Shown here piece by piece: positions 1-4,693 of a stretch of 5,825 nt of DNA. The notes beneath the pieces are model-generated. The model worked only from the letters and a program-made list of their open reading frames with translations. It ran no database searches and was not told where the DNA came from. The position numbers were made by a program, and so were the translations under genes. Where the stretch lies: contig JACQAU010000079.1 in the NCBI GenBank assembly GCA_016194835.1, positions 1-5,825 on the forward strand, written 5' to 3'. The first letter of the stretch is position 1. Each line of letters opens with the position of its first letter. The stretch comes from Deltaproteobacteria bacterium (lineage in GTDB: Bacteria; Bdellovibrionota; UBA1018).

Positions 1-839
1 AACGAGCTAAAAAAATCATTAAGGCACTTCAATATCGAAATCAAGCGATCACTGAGCAAGAAATTCTCAACACAATTAGGGAATACATTCAAACAATTAT
101 TTTGAAAATTATTTTTCAATCTAAATATGGTAGCGCGCTATCTTTTATGGGTGGCACAGCCTTAAGAATCTGTTACAATATAAAACGATATTCAGATGAT
201 CTAGACTTTGCTCTTGATAATCCAAAAGAACCCTATGATTTTTTTCAACTCATAAAACTTATTCAAAAAGAATTGATATGGCTTAAATTTGATGTCACCT
301 CTTCTGCTAGCAAAGACAAGATTGTTCAAAAGGGATTTTTACGCTTTGCTGGATTAGGCAAAGAATTTGGACTTAAAAGTTTGGGATCTATGCAAAAACT
401 CCATGTTAAAATTGAAGTTGATATTTCTCCGATTCCCATAAAAACAGAAGAGCGTGAAAGTTTTTTTGTAAACCGTTTTCAAGAAATTTTTCCTATCCTT
501 AAACATACCTTACCCACTTTATTTGCAGGTAAGGTTTTGGCTATTCTTAAACGTCCTTACAACCGTGGTCGAGATTATTATGATTTGATCTGGTATTTAA
601 CCCAAAAGACGGAACTCAATCTTGTCTATCTTAATCGAGGTTTAAAAAATGCAAACTTTAAGAATCAAACAGAAGTTTTAAATACTTTACAAAAAAAGAT
701 TCAATCAATCGATCCATCAATGATTCTCAAAGATATGAGCCGGTTTTTAGAAGATCCCACAGAAAAAGACTGGATTTTAAAATATCAAGAATTATATAAT
801 CAGTTAACTGAGCGATTACCAATGAATAAGTATATCTAA
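1..839 (+). CDS. abiEii: AbiEii/AbiGii-type nucleotidyltransferase toxin (5' partial)
   Basis: Toxin half of a type IV-like AbiE toxin-antitoxin/abortive-infection system; family members are cytoplasmic nucleotidyltransferases that act on RNA (tRNA in characterised relatives). A TTG at 102 is the first usable start in the window, but the same frame is open back to base 3 and those codons look like the family's N-terminus, including an 'ILNTIREYIQ..IL' helix just before the catalytic core. The true start is therefore almost certainly off the left edge. Visible motifs: GGTALR (about nt 150-167), then RYSDDLDFAL with the metal-binding aspartates, then a late basic block 'KRPYNRGRDYYDL' typical of DUF1814. 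About 278 residues are visible, near the usual full length. The AbiEi antitoxin normally lies upstream, so it would be outside the window. The gene is very AT-rich compared with the kinase genes. No clear terminator hairpin follows directly. Confidence 0.92.
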   Translation, partial: RAKKIIKALQYRNQAITEQEILNTIREYIQTIILKIIFQSKYGSALSFMGGTALRICYNIKRYSDDLDFALDNPKEPYDFFQLIKLIQKELIWLKFDVTSSASKDKIVQKGFLRFAGLGKEFGLKSLGSMQKLHVKIEVDISPIPIKTEERESFFVNRFQEIFPILKHTLPTLFAGKVLAILKRPYNRGRDYYDLIWYLTQKTELNLVYLNRGLKNANFKNQTEVLNTLQKKIQSIDPSMILKDMSRFLEDPTEKDWILKYQELYNQLTERLPMNKYI

Positions 840-905
840 ATTACGAAAAGCTGCCATTCCCGTTTCTAGAGTTCAAAGAAACCCTGTGTAAGTGAGCGGT
901 GTCTG

Positions 906-917
906 TGTCAGATGACA
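906..917. repeat. Short dyad TGTCA-GA-TGACA
   Basis: A perfect 5-base inverted repeat with a 2-base centre lies between the AbiEii gene and the end of the MqsA-like gene. It could be an operator half-site pair or part of a decayed mobile-element end. Function is unknown. Confidence 0.35.
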
Positions 918-920
918 GTG

Positions 921-942
921 CCGGATTACATTAACTCGGGTG
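921..942 (+). repeat. Degenerate direct repeat, copy A
   Basis: CCGGATTA followed by CATT-AACT-CG-GT. The same ordered blocks recur at 2114-2142, with a few extra bases between them. The two copies flank the minus-strand toxin-antitoxin pair in direct orientation. The match was made by eye and is degenerate. Confidence 0.3.
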
Positions 943-955
943 TATTTTTCTACAC
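940..955. terminator. Small hairpin between convergent genes
   Basis: GTGTA (940-944), a loop of six bases (TTTTTC) and TACAC (951-955) form a 5-bp stem, extendable by a G-T pair and by GG/CC across a bulge. It sits between the plus-strand AbiEii gene and the minus-strand antitoxin gene, where a bidirectional terminator would be expected. The stem is short and no clean T-run follows, so this is only a candidate. Confidence 0.3.
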
Positions 956-1011
956 TACCCCCATTTTGAGAGTTTAATAAAAGAAGGAGAAGTAAAAAAT
1001 TTGTAATGGTT

Positions 1012-1482
1012 CTAGTTCAATTTCAAACGTGAGAGTTTTTCATTTTCAAAAATGAATCGAGATCGTTCCTTCAAGCGCTCTAAAGTTGTTTCCTTACCCG
1101 CAAGATGATCGATAAGAATTTGTTGAAGAATATCTTCAAATAAAGGATCTAGTGGGTTTTCTCCAGTTTTATATTTTGTAAGAGTACTTCGCTCTTTGCC
1201 TGTAGCCTGTGCAAGTTCGGCTTGCGAATATGGTAAGATTGAAAATATAAACTGTAGCTCATGAGGTGTAAAGCGGGACTGTTTTTTAGAAAGACGTTTC
1301 AACACTAAATGATTCCATTCGTTAATAAGGGCACCTGGAATAAAAATCTCTTTACAATTTTTACATTCTTCGAGCTTAGTGTGTCCCTCGATGGTTATCA
1401 ATCCCATAGGGGTGGGGTATTTATAATCTCGGACCTTTTTTTCATGCACAGATTCTTTTTCGCAAAGAGGACATTTTTTCAT
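1012..1482 (-). CDS. MqsA-type antitoxin: YgiT-like zinc finger plus HTH
   Basis: Antitoxin and autorepressor of a type II toxin-antitoxin pair. Of its 156 residues, the N-terminal part has a CxxC...CxxC zinc-binding module (C4, C7, C40, C43). The C-terminal half has an Xre-like helix-turn-helix (about residues 86-107, 'SQAELAQATGKERSTLTKY' followed by TGENP). In MqsA-family proteins the N-domain binds the toxin and the HTH binds the operon's palindromic operator. The start is the ATG at 1482, preceded by AAGGAGAA about 9 bases away. That ATG overlaps the TGA of the upstream DUF4258-type toxin gene as ATGA, implying translational coupling. The toxin-first order matches mqsRA and higBA-like operons. 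The charged 30-residue tail after the HTH is unassigned. The gene looks intact although its toxin gene carries a frameshift. Confidence 0.88.
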   Translation of the reverse strand: MKKCPLCEKESVHEKKVRDYKYPTPMGLITIEGHTKLEECKNCKEIFIPGALINEWNHLVLKRLSKKQSRFTPHELQFIFSILPYSQAELAQATGKERSTLTKYKTGENPLDPLFEDILQQILIDHLAGKETTLERLKERSRFIFENEKLSRLKLN

Positions 1483-1855
1483 AAACCAACTTCTCCTTTT
1501 GAGGCATCTTCTTCAAGGTAACTAGCAGAGTCTTTTGGGCCCGCTATCGCTGCTGAAACAACAACAGTTTGTTTTTCTATCACCACAATGAGTCGAAGTA
1601 CGCGCTCCATTGTATCTTGACCAAGCCAGCGATAGCGATCAGATCCCTCATATTTTATTTTTCCATTTTCCTTACGAGGTTCCAGCTGCTTAATTGAACC
1701 TATTTTTAAAACTTCGAGAATATCTGCGGCTGTTATATTTCGTTCTGGATGATAAAAAAGGCATGATGGGTAATTCTGTATTTACCCTCTCTGACCAACT
1801 TCTTTGCTCTTTCGGTAAGTTTCTCTAAGTTGATCGTACTCACAAGAACCAGCAT
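1479..1855 (-). pseudogene. DUF4258-type toxin gene, frameshifted in a homopolymer
   Basis: Toxin partner of the MqsA-type antitoxin, likely a small ribonuclease-like fold (family inference; no activity is visible). The gene reads from an ATG at 1855 as MLVLVSTINLEKLTERAKK, then LVREGKYRITHHAFF. At the six-T run (plus-strand A6 at 1754-1759) the frame is lost and hits a stop after six more codons. In the frame one base back, the protein resumes as YHPERNIT, then AADILEVLKIG, and runs to a TGA overlapping the antitoxin ATG. One extra T gives an uninterrupted 125-residue protein, with the 'HA' then 'ERxIT..DILEVL..G' spacing typical of DUF4258. An alternative GTG start lies four codons in. Possible explanations are a real inactivating deletion, a sequencing or assembly error in the homopolymer, or slippage. 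Confidence 0.75.
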
Positions 1856-1865
1856 CTCTCATTAA

Positions 1866-1880
1866 GTTGATTAAATCAAC
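1866..1880. promoter_or_regulatory. Palindrome, candidate operator of the toxin-antitoxin operon
   Basis: GTTGATT-A-AATCAAC is a perfect 7-base inverted repeat with a 1-base centre, 10 bases upstream of the toxin ATG on the minus strand. Antitoxins of the MqsA and HigA types repress their own operons by binding such palindromes. On the minus strand a TATTAT lies directly before it as a weak -10 candidate, so a bound repressor would block the promoter. Binding itself is inferred. Confidence 0.5.
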
Positions 1881-1939
1881 AATAATATTTTTTCACGATA
1901 TAACGCATTGTATTGTTAAATTAATAAAATTATTTTTAA

Positions 1940-2026
1940 ATGCTTATTCCCATTACACATCAGACATCAATTGTGGACCTATTAGACAAAGTATTGATGG
2001 GTCTTCAGGAAAACAACAGCTTGTGA
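1940..2026 (+). pseudogene. Possible N-terminal scrap of a gas-vesicle-type protein
   Basis: A 28-codon frame begins ATG and reads 'THQTSIVDLLDKVL' within its first 19 codons. That resembles the N-terminal helix of GvpA/GvpJ-type gas vesicle proteins (pattern S-[IL]-V-[DE]-x-L-D-[RK]-x-L). The conserved 'DKG-[LV]-V-I' that should follow is absent, and the frame drifts to a TGA at 2024. There is no ribosome binding site, and a TAA precedes the ATG. The match is short enough to be chance; no other gas vesicle gene is recognised in the window. Confidence 0.25.
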
Positions 2027-2113
2027 CTTCCTGATGGAAGGACTTTGGAAATCTCTCAGACGCGCTAGGCCGCAAATCCTAAATCAACAGGTGTTGGAGT
2101 TCTGACCCACTCA

Positions 2114-2142
2114 CCGGATTAGTGTCTCATTGAACTGCGCGT
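2114..2142 (+). repeat. Degenerate direct repeat, copy B
   Basis: CCGGATTA, then CATTGAACTGCG, then GTTAAAAC, matching copy A (921-942) in block order. A further partial likeness (TCATTGAAC followed by TTAAAACT) occurs at 2880-2903 inside the RsmB fragment. The alignment is by eye. Confidence 0.3.
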
Positions 2143-2193
2143 TAAAACTTATAAAAAACCCTGTCAGTGACCATTATTTTTTATTTTTATTTA

Positions 2194-2221
2194 TTGTTTA
2201 AAATTTAATTATTCGTACAAT
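2194..2221 (+). promoter_or_regulatory. Candidate sigma-70 promoter for the ParA fragment
   Basis: TTGTTT (2194-2199) and TACAAT (2216-2221, five of six matches to TATAAT) are 16 bases apart and about 56 bases upstream of the ATG at 2277. GTACAAT is repeated at 2231-2237, giving either a second weak -10 or a paired operator site. The surrounding DNA is very AT-rich, which raises the chance of random matches. Confidence 0.45.
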
Positions 2222-2276
2222 AAATATGTAGTACAATTAATTTATATTTTTTTGATTCATAAGTGGGGTAACCAAG

Positions 2277-2576
2277 ATGAGTAATCTAGCCCAATCAATT
2301 GCGTTTGTTCATCATAAGGGTGGCACAGGCAAGACTACTGCTTGTATAAATGTCGCTGGTTGCCTTCAAAAGATGGGCAAGAAAGTTTTGATAGTAGATC
2401 TAGATCCCCAAGCCAACGCTACATCTGGTCTCGGAATTGATAGACGTAGTATTGAATATTCTCTTTACGATGTCCTTTTCGATAATATAGACATGCAAGA
2501 AATCATTTTAGAAACAGATTCGGGAGTTCATACGTGGCTGTTTAGTAGGATAATTGCCAAAGCATCATCCTACTAA
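2277..2576 (+). pseudogene. parA: ParA/MinD-family partition ATPase, N-terminal fragment
   Basis: ParA ATPases position plasmids, chromosomes or protein assemblies by ATP-dependent, nonspecific DNA binding. The fragment begins at an ATG after GGGG (2265-2268), 8 bases away. It carries the deviant Walker A box KGGTGKTT (residues 14-21, signature K14 and K19) and the following 'VDLDPQANATSGLG' motif (residues 40-53). Family likeness fades after about residue 84 ('SGVH'), and a 15-residue unrelated tail follows to a TAA. Family members have about 250-300 residues, so the Walker B region and the C-terminal DNA-binding helices are missing. The tail coincides with a 10-base perfect inverted repeat at 2542-2576, suggesting that is where the gene was broken. 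No ParB gene is adjacent. Promoter, ribosome site and start are intact, so a 99-residue product could still be made, but it should not act as a ParA. Confidence 0.85.
2542..2576. repeat. Perfect 10-bp inverted repeat at the ParA break
   Basis: TTAGTAGGAT (2542-2551) and ATCCTACTAA (2567-2576) are exact reverse complements around a 15-base loop. With a one-base bulge the stem extends to a G-C pair (GTTTAGTAGG against CCTACTAAC). No T-run follows on either strand, so it is not a standard intrinsic terminator. It forms the non-homologous tail of the ParA fragment. It may be a small palindromic element or a deletion scar. Confidence 0.7.
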
Positions 2577-2619
2577 CTACTGCAATTGAACTTCCTGTCC
2601 TGTTGACTCATTTGAAAAT

Positions 2620-2649
2620 GTGACTAAAAAGAAAGCGCTCCCAAGTCAC
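2620..2649. repeat. Inverted repeat GTGACT / AGTCAC
   Basis: GTGACT (2620-2625) and AGTCAC (2644-2649) surround an 18-base loop in the gap between the ParA and RsmB fragments. The flanks also partly match (AAAA before, TTTT after, with unequal spacing). Function is unknown. Confidence 0.4.
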
Positions 2650-2689
2650 TTGTTTTCACTGGCTACCTGAGCCTGGGTTAATCCAGCAT

Positions 2690-2935
2690 TCAATCTGAGT
2701 CAACCGGGAAAGCATTTAAAATTTTTCTCAGCCACCCGGTAGGTTTTTCCTTAAGAGAGACAGAATCAAGCACAAGCTCCAATCGACCATACCACCTGAG
2801 TGTCCCGGAGCAAACTTCTTGTAGCCAAGGCCTGATGTCTCGGCTCACACCCTCTAAAGCAGCCTCTAAAAAAACCCTGTCATTGAACACACGAGTTAAA
2901 ACTCGAACGGCTAGTTGTCTTGGGTAATGTGTCAC
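2690..2935 (-). pseudogene. rsmB: RsmB N-terminal (NusB-like RNA-binding) domain fragment
   Basis: RsmB is the 16S rRNA cytosine-C5 methyltransferase (position 967); its N-terminal NusB-like domain binds RNA and its C-terminal domain uses SAM. This 81-residue frame reads 'RQLAVRVLTRVFND', then 'EAALEG', then 'CSGTLRWYGRLELVLD', then 'WLRKIL', the usual helix order of the NusB-like domain. It ends in unrelated residues and a stop at 2690. The catalytic domain (normally another 300 or more residues) is absent. The start would be a GTG at 2935 with almost no room for a ribosome site, so the 5' end may also be lost or displaced. A neighbouring frame downstream reads 'GLTQAQVASENK', which could be a shifted continuation. 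At about 50% G+C in a sample it is the richest stretch here and probably the most host-like. An intact copy elsewhere is likely because the enzyme is widespread. Confidence 0.72.
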
Positions 2936-2957
2936 CCTCTGTAACCCGGAAATGATT

Positions 2958-2983
2958 TATAATATGACCCTGTATAATATATG
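2958..2983 (+). promoter_or_regulatory. TATAATAT direct repeat, candidate -10
   Basis: TATAATAT occurs at 2958-2965 and 2973-2980, 15 bases apart, just before the ATG of the toxin-like scrap. Each contains a consensus TATAAT, but no convincing -35 lies at the right distance. It may drive the downstream regulator gene at 3141. Confidence 0.3.
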
Positions 2984-3154
2984 ATTGATAAACACATATG
3001 TTATGCTAATCTATATACGAATGAAAGCCACTCTGATTTTATATTGCCACAGAATCCTGCTCATCGTGAGATCTTAGCCATCAAAAACCATAAAGAAGCG
3101 TTGAATGTCTTCTTAGAAGAAGTTGGAAGGATACTAAAAAATGAAGAAACTTAA
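2981..3154 (+). pseudogene. C-terminal remnant of a TumE-like (DUF6516) toxin
   Basis: A 57-codon frame ending at TAA 3152-3154 overlaps the next gene's ATG (3141) by 14 bases, the tight coupling expected of a toxin-antitoxin pair. It reads 'NPAHREI', 'IKNHKEALNVFLEEVGRIL', recalling the histidine-rich end and terminal helix of TumE/DUF6516 toxins, which pair with winged-helix regulators like the one downstream. A stop at 2975 and a lack of ribosome binding site show the N-terminal half is missing. An ATG exists at 2981, so a short peptide is possible, but the family has about 100 or more residues. The identity rests partly on context. Confidence 0.42.
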
Positions 3155-3551
3155 ATTTTTACAAATCCATTTTCAATCGTTTGAGGATTTTAAAAATGAA
3201 GTTACTAAGGCTCTAACAACTCGCTCCACTTCCATTCAACCCAAAGAGCACATCATATTTGATTCAGTGGCGTCCTTTCGTAATTTTATGACAATCCAAA
3301 AAATTGAACTTTTGACATCTATTGCTACAAGAAAACCTTCCTCTATTTACGAGCTAGCTCAATTTGTAGATCGAGATTTTGCTGCGGTTCTTAGGGATTG
3401 TACTGGTCTTGAGACAATTGGGTTCATCAGACTCAAGGATGTGAACGATTCTAAGAAAACCAAAATTCCGCAGCTTAAATTTGAATACTGTGGGATAGCA
3501 ATTTTTCTCCCAAAAAGTCCATACCAAATTGAATTCAAGGTAGCGGCTTAG
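3141..3551 (+). CDS. Winged-helix regulator, TumA/HVO_A0114-like antitoxin
   Basis: A 136-residue protein, apparently complete. Start is the ATG at 3141 with GGAAGG about 10 bases upstream inside the preceding frame. The middle reads 'SFRNFMTIQKIELLTSIA', then 'SSIYELAQFVDRDFAAVLRD', 'LETIGFIRL', which is the winged-helix layout of MarR-like regulators: a helix, a recognition helix after 'ELA..V.RD', then a turn into the wing. A short beta-rich end follows ('PQLKFEYCGIAIFLP'). HVO_A0114/TumA-type proteins are DNA-binding partners of TumE/DUF6516 toxins. The overlap with the upstream remnant supports that role. With its toxin truncated it would be an orphan antitoxin or a repurposed regulator. 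No metal-binding or enzymatic residues are apparent. A generic ArsR/MarR-like repressor is the main alternative. Confidence 0.65.
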   Translation: MKKLKFLQIHFQSFEDFKNEVTKALTTRSTSIQPKEHIIFDSVASFRNFMTIQKIELLTSIATRKPSSIYELAQFVDRDFAAVLRDCTGLETIGFIRLKDVNDSKKTKIPQLKFEYCGIAIFLPKSPYQIEFKVAA

Positions 3552-3696
3552 TCATGAACTTTGAGTATCCAAAGACAATTACGGGGTTTGCAACTGCGCA
3601 CCGCATTACGTCACAGATTTAGGTGCATTTAAAGTTTCATTTTTTAATAGAATTATCTAAGCGGTCTCTTTACACTAAAATAGTATCAAATATTTG

Positions 3697-3703
3697 AGAG
3701 GAG
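3697..3703 (+). promoter_or_regulatory. Strong ribosome binding site before the KaiC-like fragment
   Basis: AGAGGAG ends 7 bases before the ATG at 3711, an ideal Shine-Dalgarno site. It fixes the start and shows that the 5' end of the truncated gene is undamaged. Confidence 0.7.
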
Positions 3704-3710
3704 TTTTCTT

Positions 3711-3821
3711 ATGCTATTAACAGGCGATACGGGCACTCTACGTCCAACGGGTATTCCGCAGCTTGACTTCATGCTTTGTGGGGGGCTTCCTAGTGACTCT
3801 ACTGTTCTTTTATTGATCTGA
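3711..3821 (+). pseudogene. KaiC-like RecA-fold ATPase, 36-codon 5' fragment
   Basis: The first 36 codons read '...RPTGIPQLDFMLCGGLP' then 'STVLLLI', the standard opening of KaiC/RadA-like RecA-fold ATPases ('STGIPGLDELLGGGLPRGS..LL'), followed at once by TGA. The next residues in the family would be the Walker A loop (G-x-x-G-x-GKT), so ATP binding is impossible. A full member has about 230-500 residues. Start and ribosome site are excellent, so this looks like a deletion that joined the 5' end to foreign or downstream sequence. Such ATPases often sit beside histidine kinases or response regulators, and a kinase module starts 144 bases downstream. The GvpD-type gas vesicle regulator belongs to the same broad ATPase group, so that identity is possible but unproven. 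Confidence 0.62.
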
Positions 3822-3878
3822 ACCTGATTATGCGTGTCATAGTTAATTTCATAATGTTTAGGGCCTCGGGAATGTTAA

Positions 3879-3938
3879 AAAAACAAACATTTTGCCACAG
3901 AGGAAGAAGCTCTCAAATGGCTAAAAGAGGCTAATTAA
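3879..3938 (+). pseudogene. Possible C-terminal scrap of a SpoIIAA/STAS-like protein
   Basis: Nineteen open codons end at TAA 3936-3938 and read 'HFATEEEALKWLKEAN'. This resembles the closing helix of SpoIIAA-like/STAS-SEC14 proteins ('vFesxeeAlxWL'). A stop lies directly upstream in frame and there is no start, so it could only be the tail of a deleted gene. It lies between the KaiC-like fragment and the sensor gene, with the stop 26 bases before the sensor start. The evidence is one short motif. Confidence 0.3.
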
Positions 3939-3964
3939 AAGAGGTCGTAAAAATGGGGTGATAA

Positions 3965-4693
3965 TTGAACACAAATAAAATTGCACAATGGTTTATTAAT
4001 CTTAAAATGAAAAACAAGCTCTGTGGTGCAATCAGCGCTCTGGCCATTGTCTTTGTGGCATCGATGCTGACACTGCGCAGCCAGCTTATCAAGCAAGAAG
4101 AGTTTTTTTTAAAAACGCAAGAGTCTGCACACGTCAGGGAGCAGGCTCTGCGATTGACTCTTGAATTAACTCGTTCCGTCAAGTCAGGACAGATTATGAA
4201 GGAGTTGGATGCCATCGCAGACAAAACTGTTGCGGCTACAAATCAATGGCATCTCCAGAAGACCGATGAAGCATTGAAACTAGAGAACACATTTCGGGAG
4301 ACACAACGCAGACTGTTGAGATGGATGATGATTTTCACACTGATGGGTCTTATTGCCATCGTCATATTCAGCCATTTTTTTATCCAGTTAGTGACTCGTT
4401 CATCAATTGAACTCGAAGAGGCCAAGACCTCTCTTGAAGAAAAGGTTAAGACCCGTACTCTTGAATTGGAGCAAGAACGCGCCTCTCTTGTCAAAAAGGT
4501 AGAAGCTGTTACGCATGAACTAAAACACATAAACGAGAGCTTAGAAGATAGGATAAACATTCGTACCAGGGAGCTTGCGGATCGAATGATGGAGCTGGAG
4601 CAATTCAATAAAATTGCCATTGGTCGAGAACTGCGCATGGCCGAGTTAAAACGAGAAATAGCCGTCTTAAAGAAGGAAACAGGTAAGTTATGA
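3965..4693 (+). CDS. Two-TM membrane sensor protein with long coiled-coil output
   Basis: A 242-residue inner-membrane protein that probably feeds signals to the overlapping kinase. TM1 is about residues 19-37 ('AISALAIVFVASMLTL'); an 80-residue extracytoplasmic region without cysteines follows; TM2 is about 121-143 ('MMIFTLMGLIAIVIF'). The remainder is a charged coiled coil with two heptad-type 'LE-[DE]-x-[VI]-..RT.EL' repeats (about 157-170 and 193-207) and an end segment 'GRELRMAELKREI' (220-232). That segment is typical of linkers before catalytic domains in hybrid-type kinases. No HAMP or kinase domain is present. The TTG start at 3965 follows a TAA (3962-3964), with GGGG at 3955-3958. 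The TGA overlaps the kinase ATG (ATGA), so translation is probably coupled. Alternatives are a chemoreceptor-like stub or a sensor kinase split in two by mutation. Confidence 0.8.
   Translation: MNTNKIAQWFINLKMKNKLCGAISALAIVFVASMLTLRSQLIKQEEFFLKTQESAHVREQALRLTLELTRSVKSGQIMKELDAIADKTVAATNQWHLQKTDEALKLENTFRETQRRLLRWMMIFTLMGLIAIVIFSHFFIQLVTRSSIELEEAKTSLEEKVKTRTLELEQERASLVKKVEAVTHELKHINESLEDRINIRTRELADRMMELEQFNKIAIGRELRMAELKREIAVLKKETGKL

Larger units (their letters stand above)
1856..2276. other. Gene-poor stretch between the toxin-antitoxin pair and the ParA fragment
   Basis: About 420 bases without a convincing full gene. It holds the palindrome at 1866-1880, an AT-rich block (about 1881-1945), a 28-codon scrap at 1940-2026, a 7-base inverted repeat (TCAGGAA 2005-2011 with TTCCTGA 2028-2034), the second copy of a degenerate repeat (2114-2142), an ACCCTGT motif (2158-2164), and the AT-rich promoter region of the ParA fragment. 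Other frames contain only short broken readings. Confidence 0.6.

Noticed and set aside
1309..1521. Plus-strand frame across the antitoxin and toxin end
   Set aside because: Phe/Ser-rich antisense reading of the zinc-finger antitoxin; no motif and no ribosome site.
1754..1759. Programmed ribosomal frameshift in the toxin gene
   Set aside because: The site (C TTT TTT) is not a good slippery heptamer in the zero frame and no stimulatory structure is evident; deletion or sequencing error is simpler.
2034..2105. Short frame MEGLWKSLRR... as a transposase remnant
   Set aside because: The likeness to 'ERLWRSLKYEE' of IS3-type transposases is only a few residues and the rest does not fit.
2542..2576. 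Integron attC site
   Set aside because: The hairpin has GTT on the 5' side and AAC on the 3' side, the wrong order, and lacks the GTTRRRY/RYYYAAC core sites.
3931..4224. Minus-strand open frame opposite the membrane sensor gene
   Set aside because: It is antisense to a gene with clear TM and coiled-coil structure, is low in recognisable motifs, and has no ribosome site; a shadow frame.
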